From Mycobacterium sp. JS623 (GTDB lineage: Bacteria > Actinomycetota > Actinomycetes > Mycobacteriales > Mycobacteriaceae), in NCBI RefSeq assembly GCF_000328565.1, contig NC_019966.1, positions 3,844,001 to 3,908,000 of the forward strand: DNA of 64,000 nt, given 5' to 3'. Under the pieces are notes generated by a model. That model was given only the letters and a program-made list of their open reading frames with translations. It was not told the origin of the DNA and did no database searches. A program made the translations under genes and the position numbers. Below are positions 56,180-64,000 of this stretch, in pieces (position 1 is the stretch's first letter; each line of letters opens with the position of its first letter).

Positions 56180-57106
56180 GTGCTTGCATTGCTTGCGCCC
56201 GGACAGGGCTCCCAGACTCCCGGCATGCTCGCCGCGTGGCTTGAGCTGCCCGGCGCTGCCGAGCGTCTCGCCGCGTGGTCGCAGATCAGCGGCCTGGACC
56301 TGGCTCGCCTGGGCACCACCGCCACGGCCGAGGAGATCACCGACACCGCCGTGACCCAGCCGCTTGTGGTCGCCGCGACCCTGCTGGCCCACGAGGAACT
56401 GACCCGACGCGGGCTGCTCAGCGGTAAAGACGCCAGCGAGATCACGGTGGCCGGCCATTCGGTCGGTGAGATCGCCGCCTACGCAATCGCCGGCGTCATC
56501 TCCGCCGACGACGCCGTCAAGCTGGCCGCCACCCGCGGTTCGGAGATGGCCAAGGCCTGCGCGCTGGAGCCGACAGGGATGTCCGCGGTGCTCGGCGGCG
56601 ACGAGGCCGAGGTGCTGGCCCGTCTCGAGGCCCTGGACCTCGTTCCGGCCAACCGCAACGCGGCCGGGCAGATCGTGGCCGCCGGAGCGCTGTCCGCACT
56701 GGACAAGCTCGCCGAGGATCCGCCTGCCAAGGCCCGGGTCCGCCAGCTGGCCACCGCGGGCGCATTCCACACGCAGTACATGGCCTCGGCCACCGACGGA
56801 TACGCCAGGGCGGCCGCGGGTGTAACGACCTCCGAGCCCACCGCGAAACTCCTGTCGAACGCGGACGGTCAGCCCGTCGCCTCGGCAGCGGACGCCATGG
56901 CCAAGTTGGTGGCGCAGCTGACACGCCCGGTGCGGTGGGACTTGTGCACCGAGTACCTGCGCCGCGGCGCGGAGGGCCGGGTGGCGGCGATCGTCGAGTT
57001 CCCGCCAGCGGGCACCCTGGCAGGCATCGCCAAACGTGAACTTCGGGGGGTGCCGACGCACGCCGTCAAGTCCCCCGCTGATCTGGACGGGCTAGCTGAG
57101 CTCTAA
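56180..57106 (+). CDS. fabD: Malonyl-CoA:ACP transacylase
   Basis: A 308-residue enzyme that loads malonate on AcpM for FAS-II. The start LALLAPGQGSQTPGML and nucleophile motif GHSVGEIAAYAIAG (Ser94) are classic; AFHTQYMASA provides the catalytic His and Arg region QPLVVAATLLAHEEL precedes. GTG start, with no clear ribosome-binding site; the position matches M. tuberculosis FabD. First gene of the fabD-acpM-kasA-kasB-accD6 operon. Confidence 0.96.
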   Translation: MLALLAPGQGSQTPGMLAAWLELPGAAERLAAWSQISGLDLARLGTTATAEEITDTAVTQPLVVAATLLAHEELTRRGLLSGKDASEITVAGHSVGEIAAYAIAGVISADDAVKLAATRGSEMAKACALEPTGMSAVLGGDEAEVLARLEALDLVPANRNAAGQIVAAGALSALDKLAEDPPAKARVRQLATAGAFHTQYMASATDGYARAAAGVTTSEPTAKLLSNADGQPVASAADAMAKLVAQLTRPVRWDLCTEYLRRGAEGRVAAIVEFPPAGTLAGIAKRELRGVPTHAVKSPADLDGLAEL

Positions 57107-57173
57107 CCAGTACAACGAAATAAAGATCGTCAATTTCAAGCAGTATCAACCCATTTAGTTAGAAGGAGCCATT

Positions 57174-57473
57174 GTGGCCACCACCCAGGAAGAAATCATC
57201 GCCGGCATCGCCGAGATCATCGAAGAGGTAACCGGCATCGAGCCGTCCGAGGTGACCCCTGAGAAGTCGTTCGTCGACGACCTGGACATCGACTCGCTGT
57301 CGATGGTCGAGATCGCCGTGCAGACCGAGGACAAGTACGGCGTGAAGATCCCCGACGAGGACCTCGCCGGCCTGCGCACCGTCGGTGACGTCGTCGCCTA
57401 CATCCAGAAGCTCGAGGAAGAGAACCCCGAGGCCGCCGCGGCCATTCGGGCGCAGATCGCGGAGACCAAGTGA
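57174..57473 (+). CDS. acpM: Meromycolate extension acyl carrier protein
   Basis: A 99-residue ACP that carries growing meromycolate chains. The phosphopantetheine site is Ser41 in [21 protein letters not shown]. The C-terminal extension typical of AcpM is shorter here: it stops at [12 protein letters not shown], whereas the M. tuberculosis protein has about 115 residues. GTG start after GAAGGAGCC. Its stop overlaps the kasA start (GTGA). Confidence 0.97.
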   Translation: MATTQEEIIAGIAEIIEEVTGIEPSEVTPEKSFVDDLDIDSLSMVEIAVQTEDKYGVKIPDEDLAGLRTVGDVVAYIQKLEEENPEAAAAIRAQIAETK

Positions 57474-58720
57474 CCAAGCCTTCCACTGCTAACGGCGGGT
57501 TCCCCAGTGTTGTAGTGACCGCCGTCGCGGCAACGACTTCGATCTCTGGGGACATCGAGAGCACGTGGAAGGGCTTGCTGGCCGGTGAGAGCGGCATCCA
57601 CGTTCTCGAGGACGATTTCGTCACCAAGTGGGATCTGCCGGTCCGCATCGGCGGCCACCTCAAGGATCCCGTCGACGACCACATGGGCCGGCTGGACATG
57701 CGACGGATGTCGTATGTCCAGCGCATGGCCAAGCTGCTGTCCGGCCAGCTGTGGGAGACCGCGGGTACCCCCGAGGTCGACCCCGACCGCTTCGCGGTGG
57801 TGATCGGCACGGGTCTTGGTGGCGGCGAGAAGATCGTCGAGACCTATGACGCGATGAACGAAGGCGGGCCCCGCAAGGTGTCCCCGCTGGCCGTTCAGAT
57901 GATCATGCCCAACGGGGCGGCAGCGGTGGTGGGCCTCCAGCTGGGGGCCCGCGCCGGCGTCATCACTCCGGTGTCGGCCTGCTCGTCGGGTTCGGAGGCC
58001 ATCGCCCACGCGTGGCGTCAGATCGTCATGGGTGACGCGGACTTCGCCGTCGTCGGTGGTGTCGAGGGCGGCATCGAGGCGCTGCCGATTGCGACGTTCT
58101 CGATGATGCGTGCCATGTCGACCCGAAACGACGACCCCGAGGGCGCTTCCCGTCCGTTCGACAAGAATCGCGACGGGTTCGTGTTCGGCGAGGCCGGCGC
58201 GATGATGATCATCGAGACCGAGGAGCACGCCAAGGCTCGCGGCGCCAAGCCGCTGGCCCGACTCCTGGGTGCGGGCATCACGTCCGACGCGTTCCACATG
58301 GTGGCTCCCGCCGCCGACGGCGTGCGGGCAGGTCACGCAATGAAGCGTGCGATGGAAACGGCGGGGTTGGATCCGAAGGACATCAGCCACGTCAACGCCC
58401 ACGCCACTGCCACCCCGATCGGTGACACTGCCGAGGCGAACGCCCTCCGGGTCGCCGGTGTGGAGCACGCCGCGGTGTACGCGCCGAAGTCGGCGCTCGG
58501 CCACTCCATTGGTGCGGTGGGCGCGCTCGAGTCGGTGCTGACGGTGCTTGCGCTGCGCGACGGTGTCATTCCGCCGACGCTGAACTACGAGACGCCCGAT
58601 CCCGAGATCGATCTCGATGTCGTTGCGGGCGAACCTCGTTATGGCGAATACCAGTACGCCATCAACAACTCGTTCGGCTTCGGTGGGCACAATGTCGCCC
58701 TGGCGTTTGGCCGTTACTAG
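57470..58720 (+). CDS. kasA: Beta-ketoacyl-ACP synthase KasA
   Basis: A 416-residue condensing enzyme that elongates AcpM-bound chains early in mycolate synthesis, the target of thiolactomycin. Catalytic Cys171 is in [15 protein letters not shown]; the two histidines lie in [12 protein letters not shown] and [22 protein letters not shown] closes the fold. GTG start overlapping the acpM stop by four bases. It is followed by its paralogue kasB. Confidence 0.98.
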   Translation: MTKPSTANGGFPSVVVTAVAATTSISGDIESTWKGLLAGESGIHVLEDDFVTKWDLPVRIGGHLKDPVDDHMGRLDMRRMSYVQRMAKLLSGQLWETAGTPEVDPDRFAVVIGTGLGGGEKIVETYDAMNEGGPRKVSPLAVQMIMPNGAAAVVGLQLGARAGVITPVSACSSGSEAIAHAWRQIVMGDADFAVVGGVEGGIEALPIATFSMMRAMSTRNDDPEGASRPFDKNRDGFVFGEAGAMMIIETEEHAKARGAKPLARLLGAGITSDAFHMVAPAADGVRAGHAMKRAMETAGLDPKDISHVNAHATATPIGDTAEANALRVAGVEHAAVYAPKSALGHSIGAVGALESVLTVLALRDGVIPPTLNYETPDPEIDLDVVAGEPRYGEYQYAINNSFGFGGHNVALAFGRY

Positions 58721-58744
58721 GCGAGAGGAACGTTCGGGACAGTA

Positions 58745-60007
58745 ATGGGAGGACGAACTCAGCTTTCGACGGGGAACGGTTTCCCCAATGTCGTCGTCAC
58801 TGGCATGGCCATGACGACGGCATTGGCGACCGATGCCGAAAGCACTTGGCAGAAGCTACTCGACGGGCAAAGCGGTATCCGCAAGCTCGAGGATCCGTTT
58901 GTCGAGCAGTACAACCTTCCGGTCCGGATCGGTGGCCACCTTCTCGAGGACTTCGACAGCGAGCTCAGCCGTGTCGAGCTGCGCCGGTTGTCGTACCTGC
59001 AGAAGATGTCCACCGTCCTCGGACGGCGGGCATGGGAGAACGCGGGCACTCCCGAGGTGGACAGCCGTCGCTTGATGGTCTCCATCGGGACCGGCCTCGG
59101 CTCGGCCGAGGAATTGGTCTTCGCGTATGACGATATGCGCGCGAAGGGCATGCGGGCCGTGTCCCCGTTGGCAGTACAGAAGTACATGCCGAATTCGCCT
59201 GCGGCCGCCGTCGGTCTCGAGCGGGCAGCCAAAGCCGGTGTCATCACGCCGGTTTCGGCCTGTGCATCTGGTTCCGAGGGCATCGCCCACGCGTGGCAGC
59301 AGATCGTGCTCGGCGAAGCCGACATCGCGATCTGCGGTGGGGTGGAATCGAAGATCGAAGCAGTGCCGATCGCTGGCTTCGCCCAGATGCGAATCGTGTT
59401 GTCCACCACAAACGATGACCCGGCAGGCGCGTGCCGGCCATTCGACAAGGACCGCAACGGGTTCGTGTTCGGCGAGGGTGGTGCGCTGCTGGTCATCGAG
59501 ACCGAGGAGCACGCCAAGGCGCGCGGCGCGAACATCCTGGCGCGCCTGATGGGTGCCAGCGTCACATCGGACGGCTACCACATGGTGGCGCCCGACCCCA
59601 ATGGTGAGCAGGCCGGGCACGCGATGTCGCGCGCCATCCAGCTCGCGGGCCTAAAGCCCACTGACATCGACCACGTCAACGCACACGCGACCGGAACCTC
59701 GGTCGGCGACGTGGCCGAATCACATGCGATCAACAGGGCGATGGGCGGCCACAAGCCTGCCGTGTACGCACCGAAGTCGGCGCTCGGCCATTCGGTCGGC
59801 GCGGTCGGCGCTGTCGAGTCCATCCTGACCGTTTTGGCGTTGAAGAACGGGGTCATCCCGCCGACGCTGAACCTGAAGAATCTCGACCCGGAGATCGACT
59901 TGGACGTCGTGCATGGCGGTCCTCGACCCGGCAATTACCAATACGCAGTGAACAATTCGTTTGGATTCGGTGGGCACAACGTCGCGCTCGCCTTCGGAAA
60001 GTACTGA
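58745..60007 (+). CDS. kasB: Beta-ketoacyl-ACP synthase KasB
   Basis: A 420-residue paralogue of KasA that extends mycolates to full length. Cys173 in [15 protein letters not shown], His in [12 protein letters not shown] and [12 protein letters not shown], and the end [18 protein letters not shown] are present. N-terminus [23 protein letters not shown]. It begins 24 bases after kasA. The pair is clearly diverged at amino-acid level, so it is not an assembly duplicate. Confidence 0.98.
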   Translation: MGGRTQLSTGNGFPNVVVTGMAMTTALATDAESTWQKLLDGQSGIRKLEDPFVEQYNLPVRIGGHLLEDFDSELSRVELRRLSYLQKMSTVLGRRAWENAGTPEVDSRRLMVSIGTGLGSAEELVFAYDDMRAKGMRAVSPLAVQKYMPNSPAAAVGLERAAKAGVITPVSACASGSEGIAHAWQQIVLGEADIAICGGVESKIEAVPIAGFAQMRIVLSTTNDDPAGACRPFDKDRNGFVFGEGGALLVIETEEHAKARGANILARLMGASVTSDGYHMVAPDPNGEQAGHAMSRAIQLAGLKPTDIDHVNAHATGTSVGDVAESHAINRAMGGHKPAVYAPKSALGHSVGAVGAVESILTVLALKNGVIPPTLNLKNLDPEIDLDVVHGGPRPGNYQYAVNNSFGFGGHNVALAFGKY

Positions 60008-60064
60008 CACACCAGATTTCTAGAGGGCATCAAGCCGACATCCGATGCGCTACAGGAGGTTTCA

Positions 60065-61486
60065 ATGACCATCATGGCCCCCGAGGCTGTCGGCGAATCG
60101 CTTGATCCACGCGATCCGCTGTTGCGCCTGAGCACGTTCTTCGACGACGGTAGCGTTGAGCTGCTGCACGAGCGTGACCGCTCGGGCGTGCTGGCCGCGG
60201 CCGGCACCGTCAACGGCGTGCGCACCATCGCGTTCTGCACCGACGGCACCGTCATGGGCGGTGCCATGGGTGTTGAGGGCTGCGCGCACATCGTCAACGC
60301 CTACGACACCGCGATCGAGGAGCAGAGCCCCATCGTGGGCATTTGGCACTCCGGTGGTGCGCGGCTGGCCGAAGGCGTGAAGGCGCTGCACGCGGTCGGT
60401 TTGGTCTTCGAGGCCATGATCCGTGCGTCCGGTTACGTCCCGCAGATCTCGGTGGTGGTCGGTTTCGCGGCCGGAGGCGCTGCCTACGGCCCCGCCCTGA
60501 CTGACGTCGTGGTGATGGCACCGGAGGGCCGGGTGTTCGTCACCGGACCCGACATCGTGCGCAGTGTCACCGGCGAGGACGTCGACATGGCGTCGCTCGG
60601 CGGACCCGACACCCACCACAAGAAGTCCGGCGTTTGCCACATCGTCGCCGACAACGAGCTCGACGCGTACGAGCGCGGCCGCCGTCTGGTTGGATTGTTC
60701 TGCCAGCAAGGTCATTTCGACCGCAGCAAGGCCGAGTCGGGCGACACCGACCTGCATGCACTGCTGCCGGATTCGGCGCGGCGCGCCTACGACGTGCACC
60801 CGCTGGTCGAGGCGCTCCTCGACGACGACGCGCCGTTCGAAGAGTTTCAGGCCAAGTGGGCGCCGTCGATCGTCGTCGGACTCGGTCGTCTGTCCGGTCG
60901 CTCCGTCGGCGTCATCGCCAACAACCCGCTGCGGCTCGGCGGCTGCCTGAATTCCGAAAGTGCCGAGAAGGCAGCACGTTTCGTGCGGTTGTGCGACGCG
61001 TTCGGGATTCCGCTGGTCGTCATCGTCGACGTGCCGGGCTACCTGCCCGGTGTGGACCAGGAGTGGGGCGGCGTGGTGCGCCGCGGCGCGAAGCTGCTGC
61101 ACGCGTTCGGCGAGTGCACCGTACCGCGGGTCACGCTGGTCACCCGCAAGATCTACGGCGGTGCCTACATCGCGATGAACTCACGGTCGCTCAACGCCAC
61201 CAAGGTGTTCGCGTGGCCCGACGCCGAGGTCGCCGTGATGGGCGCCAAGGCTGCGGTCGGCATCCTGCACAAGAAGAAGCTCGCCGCCGCCTCGGACGAC
61301 GAGCGCGAGGCTCTGCATGAACAGCTGGCGGCCGAGCACGAAAAGATCGCCGGTGGTGTGGATTCCGCGATCGAGATCGGTGTCGTCGACGAGAAGATCG
61401 ACCCGGCCCACACCCGCAGCAAGCTGACCCAGGCACTGGCCGAGGCCCCGCAGCGCCGCGGCCGGCACAAGAACATCCCGCTGTAG
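60065..61486 (+). CDS. accD6: Acetyl/propionyl-CoA carboxylase beta subunit AccD6
   Basis: A 473-residue carboxyltransferase that makes malonyl-CoA for FAS-II with the biotinylated AccA3 subunit. GIWHSGGARLAEGVKALHAVG is the acyl-CoA site with oxyanion glycines, FAAGGAAYGPALTDVVVMAPEGRVFVTGPDIV follows, and PGYLPGVDQEWGGVVRRGAKLLHAFGE plus KIYGGAYIAMNSRSL the second half. AGGAGG lies 9 bases before the ATG. Last gene of the operon; a hairpin terminator follows 15 bases after the stop. Confidence 0.97.
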   Translation: MTIMAPEAVGESLDPRDPLLRLSTFFDDGSVELLHERDRSGVLAAAGTVNGVRTIAFCTDGTVMGGAMGVEGCAHIVNAYDTAIEEQSPIVGIWHSGGARLAEGVKALHAVGLVFEAMIRASGYVPQISVVVGFAAGGAAYGPALTDVVVMAPEGRVFVTGPDIVRSVTGEDVDMASLGGPDTHHKKSGVCHIVADNELDAYERGRRLVGLFCQQGHFDRSKAESGDTDLHALLPDSARRAYDVHPLVEALLDDDAPFEEFQAKWAPSIVVGLGRLSGRSVGVIANNPLRLGGCLNSESAEKAARFVRLCDAFGIPLVVIVDVPGYLPGVDQEWGGVVRRGAKLLHAFGECTVPRVTLVTRKIYGGAYIAMNSRSLNATKVFAWPDAEVAVMGAKAAVGILHKKKLAAASDDEREALHEQLAAEHEKIAGGVDSAIEIGVVDEKIDPAHTRSKLTQALAEAPQRRGRHKNIPL

Positions 61487-61500
61487 TCGCTACGGCGAGC

Positions 61501-61548
61501 AGACGCACGATCGCACGAATTCCGTTGGAATCGTGCGATTGTGCGTCT
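61501..61548 (+). terminator. Terminator after accD6
   Basis: A long hairpin: AGACGCAC...ATTCC (left arm from 61501) pairs with GGAAT...GTGCGTCT (ending 61548) over about 22 bases, with one G-T pair and one bulge and a GTT loop. It lies between the convergent accD6 and the hydrolase gene and can act in both directions. Confidence 0.85.
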
Positions 61549-61558
61549 CGTCACCACA

Positions 61559-62344
61559 TCAGAGACGCTGGGCGCGCAGCCAGCCGTCGATGCGTTGCGC
61601 CACCGCTTCCCAGTCCGGTTCGAGCATCATGTCATGTCCCATACCCGGGAAGATTTCGGCTTCGGTGCCGTACGCACGTGCCGTGGCATGCACCTCTTCC
61701 TGAGTGAAGCAACCGTCGCATTCGCCACCCAAAACCAGTAGCGGGGTGGTGATCCGTTGCGGCTTGGGCAGATTGAGCAACGTGTCGAAAGTAATTCCGC
61801 CCGTAAATTCCTCCGTGAGCCGAGCGGTGTAGCAGACGACATCGGCCTCAGGCGTTTCCGCAGAGAAAAAATATCGGCGCGAACGCTCGGGCGTGTTGAA
61901 CCCGTGTAACGACCTGGTCGTAGCAGCGGTTCTCAGGGAAACCCAAGGGTGCCGTTTCATCTCACGAGCGAAGAAACCGCGTGCACCACTTGGCGGCGCG
62001 GACGCCAGCAGCACGCCGGCTGGTGCATCGTGGGACTCGAGGTACTTCTGAACCACAAGGCCACCCAGGGAGTGCCCAATCACAACGGGCCGTTCGGGAA
62101 GATCGTCGGCAACAGTGCAGACATCGGTCACGAAATCCGCCGTCCGGCAGAACTGCATGCGCTTGACGGCCGGGCTATTTCCATGGCCGCGAACGCTCAG
62201 GGCCAGTGCGCGATACCCCCTGTCGGCGAAGAACCCAAGAAAGTACTCGTCCCAACACCACGCGCCGTGCCATGCGCCATGGATGAATAAGAGCGGGACC
62301 GGGTGCGCCTCGCTGACCGCGCCCTTATCGATTACTTCGAGCAT
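61559..62344 (-). CDS. Alpha/beta hydrolase
   Basis: A 261-residue alpha/beta hydrolase: oxyanion motif LLFIHGAWHGAWCWDEYFLGFF, nucleophile elbow VVIGHSLGGLVVQKYL, LLVLGGECDGCFTQEE for the acid strand and FPGMGHDMMLEPDWEAVAQRIDGWL with the catalytic His. No signal peptide. The ATG at 62344 was preferred to one at 62419, which would overlap the start of the divergent transporter gene. The substrate is unknown. Confidence 0.88.
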   Translation of the reverse strand: MLEVIDKGAVSEAHPVPLLFIHGAWHGAWCWDEYFLGFFADRGYRALALSVRGHGNSPAVKRMQFCRTADFVTDVCTVADDLPERPVVIGHSLGGLVVQKYLESHDAPAGVLLASAPPSGARGFFAREMKRHPWVSLRTAATTRSLHGFNTPERSRRYFFSAETPEADVVCYTARLTEEFTGGITFDTLLNLPKPQRITTPLLVLGGECDGCFTQEEVHATARAYGTEAEIFPGMGHDMMLEPDWEAVAQRIDGWLRAQRL

Positions 62345-62417
62345 GCGATCAGATTCGCAAGCGTGTCTGGGAACCGAACGAGTAGTTGGATACTCGATTT
62401 CGGGGAATGATCGCGAC

Positions 62418-63479
62418 ATGGATAGCGATCTGCGCCGCTGGCGTCAGCACCTGGCCAATGAACGCGCCGAAGCGGGCGTGTACCGGCATCTGGCGCAGCG
62501 CCGGACCGGCGAGGAACGCGACATCTTGCTGACGCTGGCCGACGCCGAGCGGCGCCATGAACAGCATTGGCTGAACCTGCTCGGCGACCAGGTAGGCAAG
62601 CCGCGGCGCGCCGACATGCGCACCCGCATGCTCAGCTTCCTCGCACGACACTTCGGGTCGGTATTCGTGTTGGCGCTCGCGCAGCGGGCAGAAGCCCGCT
62701 CTGCCTACGACACCGACGTCGACGCCACGCCCACGATGGCCGCCGATGAGCGCATCCACCTGGAGGTCGTCCGCGCACTGGCCACCCGTGGCCGTAATCA
62801 GTTGTCGGGCAGTTTCCGCGCAGCGGTTTTCGGTGCGAACGACGGATTGGTCAGCAACCTTGCGCTCGTCCTCGGCATCAGCGCGACTGGCGTCACCAAC
62901 CACACGGTGCTGGCCACCGGCCTTGCCGGCCTACTCGCAGGCGCACTGTCGATGGGTGCGGGCGAGTACGTGTCGGTCAATTCACAGCGCGAACTACTGG
63001 AGGCATCCACGCCGAGCCCAGAGGCCGGCGACGCGTTACCGCAATTGGACGTCAACGCCAACGAGCTGTCGCTGGTCTACCGAGCCCGCGGCATGAGCGC
63101 TGACGAGGCGACCGGTCACGCGGCGAAGGTGCTGAGCAACCTTGCGACAAGCGGCAGCCCAAGCCGACTCGGCCGGCTTGAACCCGACGGGCATGAGACT
63201 GTCGGCACGGGTGTTCGCGCGGCGGTGTCGAGCTTCAGTTTCTTCGCCTCAGGTGCGCTGATTCCTGTGCTGCCCTATCTCGTCGGGTTGCAGGGCACCG
63301 TCGCGATCGTGGTCGCCGCCGCCCTGGTCGGAATCGCTTTGCTTGCAACGGGAATCGTCGTCGGGCTGCTCTCAGGTGGACCGCCCGTGCGTCGCGCCCT
63401 GCGACAGCTGATGATCGGCTACGGCGCCGCCACTGTCACCTACCTGCTCGGGTTGCTGTTCGAGACCGGCGCGCGGTAG
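62418..63479 (+). CDS. Ferritin-like domain fused to VIT1-type iron/manganese transporter (MbfA-like)
   Basis: 353 residues. The N-terminal ferritin-like domain (about residues 1-140) has ERAEAGVYRHLAQRRTGEERDILLTLADAERRHEQHW with EXXH-type metal ligands. The C-terminal VIT1/CCC1 domain shows FGANDGLVSNLALVLGISA, LAGLLAGALSMGAGEYVSVNSQREL and three final hydrophobic helices. Proteins of this design export or store iron or manganese. Its last 40 bases overlap the convergent permease gene. Confidence 0.9.
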   Translation: MDSDLRRWRQHLANERAEAGVYRHLAQRRTGEERDILLTLADAERRHEQHWLNLLGDQVGKPRRADMRTRMLSFLARHFGSVFVLALAQRAEARSAYDTDVDATPTMAADERIHLEVVRALATRGRNQLSGSFRAAVFGANDGLVSNLALVLGISATGVTNHTVLATGLAGLLAGALSMGAGEYVSVNSQRELLEASTPSPEAGDALPQLDVNANELSLVYRARGMSADEATGHAAKVLSNLATSGSPSRLGRLEPDGHETVGTGVRAAVSSFSFFASGALIPVLPYLVGLQGTVAIVVAAALVGIALLATGIVVGLLSGGPPVRRALRQLMIGYGAATVTYLLGLLFETGAR

Positions 63480-64000
63480 CCGAACGTCGCCGGGTTCGGC
63501 TGCATTGCGTCGGTCGATGAACCGCCGGTCACCAGGTACAGGCCCACGACCACCGCCAACGACAATAGGCTCAGCAGCAGCTGCGACCGGAGTTTGTCGT
63601 CCAGATACATCTGCACCAGGATCGCCAGCATCGCGATAGTCGTCAGGATCGACAGCACCGGGAACAGCCACATCTTCAGTCGCAACTCGGCGTCGGGGTC
63701 GCGGTAGCGCAGCACGATCTGCGAGATCGCGATCAGGATGTAGACGAACAAGATGATCGCGCCGCTGGAGTTGAGCAGGAACGCGAAGATCGTGTCCTCG
63801 GCGAACGCGGCGGCGATCACACACAGGAATCCGACGATCGACGAGAACAGGATCGCGTTCGCCGGCACGCCCCGCCGGGTCAACCGGACCAGCCGTTGCG
63901 GGGCTTCGTGGCGGGCCGCGAGCACGAACAACATGCGAGAAGCCGTATACATCCCCGAATTCAGGCAGCTCAGCACGGCGGTCAGCACCACAGCGTTCAT
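63440..64000 (-). CDS. Amino acid permease of the APC family (5' end outside window)
   Basis: The C-terminal 186 residues of an APC-type permease. Helices begin with VVLTAVLSCLNSGMYTASRMLFVLAARHEAP, the conserved segment after transmembrane helix 8, followed by RRGVPANAILFSSIVGFLCVI and four more hydrophobic stretches. SCLNSGMYTASRMLFVLA resembles GABA/aromatic amino acid permeases. The N-terminal half lies beyond base 64000. The stop overlaps the VIT1 gene end. Confidence 0.9.
   Translation of the reverse strand: MNAVVLTAVLSCLNSGMYTASRMLFVLAARHEAPQRLVRLTRRGVPANAILFSSIVGFLCVIAAAFAEDTIFAFLLNSSGAIILFVYILIAISQIVLRYRDPDAELRLKMWLFPVLSILTTIAMLAILVQMYLDDKLRSQLLLSLLSLAVVVGLYLVTGGSSTDAMQPNPATFGYRAPVSNSNPSR

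Noticed and set aside
57470..60007. kasA/kasB as an assembly duplication
   Set aside because: The two proteins differ at many positions and the pair is known in all mycobacteria.

Overview
The window is chromosomal DNA of a high-GC actinobacterium, almost certainly a non-tuberculous, fast-growing type Mycobacterium (Mycolicibacterium). Gene order follows the M. tuberculosis Rv2218-Rv2247 block closely: lipA, DUF4191, RDD protein, glnA1, glnE, glnA2, two exported proteases (one caeA/hip1-like), panB, CYTH-CHAD, rnhC, zinc-ribbon protein, Nif3, cobC-like, ptkA, ptpA, SURF1, cobD, ahpE, DUF3052, lipoprotein, aceE, mabR, fabD, acpM, kasA, kasB, accD6. Start codons are often GTG or TTG, and ATGA/GTGA overlaps between neighbours are common.

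Layout. 1-4.1 kb: lipoate synthesis end and glnA1 with a strong terminator. 4.1-7.1 kb: accessory DoxX protein and a large Ig-like/beta-propeller protein that share an upstream sequence motif. 7.1-18 kb (mostly minus): LLM oxidoreductase, thioesterase, glnE, glnA2, secreted proteases, GNAT, wax ester/TAG synthase. 18.1-25.7 kb: panB, then an inserted nitrogen module (enoyl-CoA hydratase, AmtR-like regulator, two DUF1989 urea/guanidine-carboxylase-associated proteins and a carboxylase fragment holding only the carboxyltransferase domains), then CYTH-CHAD. 25.7-37.7 kb: rnpB and a run of accessory genes: AraC, VOC, isoprenylcysteine methyltransferase-like protein, a 13E12-type HNH protein with a LexA box, a HelD/HelR RNA-polymerase helicase with a rifamycin-associated element, ogt plus a 2OG oxygenase, XRE-cupin with FAD oxidoreductase and methyltransferase, and a TetR-controlled flavin monooxygenase pair with a 34-bp palindromic operator. 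37.7-45.8 kb: conserved rnhC to cobD block, VOC protein and a cutinase; the cobC-like gene has lost its catalytic middle. 45.8-50.1 kb: a small genomic island bounded by a tRNA-Val gene and a 46-bp copy of its 3' part. 50.1-61.5 kb: ahpE, aceE, mabR and the FAS-II mycolic-acid operon fabD-acpM-kasA-kasB-accD6. 61.5-64 kb: alpha/beta hydrolase, ferritin-like/VIT1 transporter and a permease cut by the window edge.

Two themes stand out. Nitrogen control is dense between 2 and 25 kb: GlnA1 and GlnA2, the adenylyltransferase GlnE that modifies glutamine synthetase, and an AmtR-type regulator next to a urea/guanidine-type operon with candidate AmtR and GlnR sites. Fatty acid elongation occupies 54.7-61.5 kb: the PucR-type regulator MabR lies directly before its target operon, whose promoter region carries the TTTTGT-N9-ACAAAA inverted repeat. 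All functional names come from reading the sequence and from memory of the families; no database search was run.
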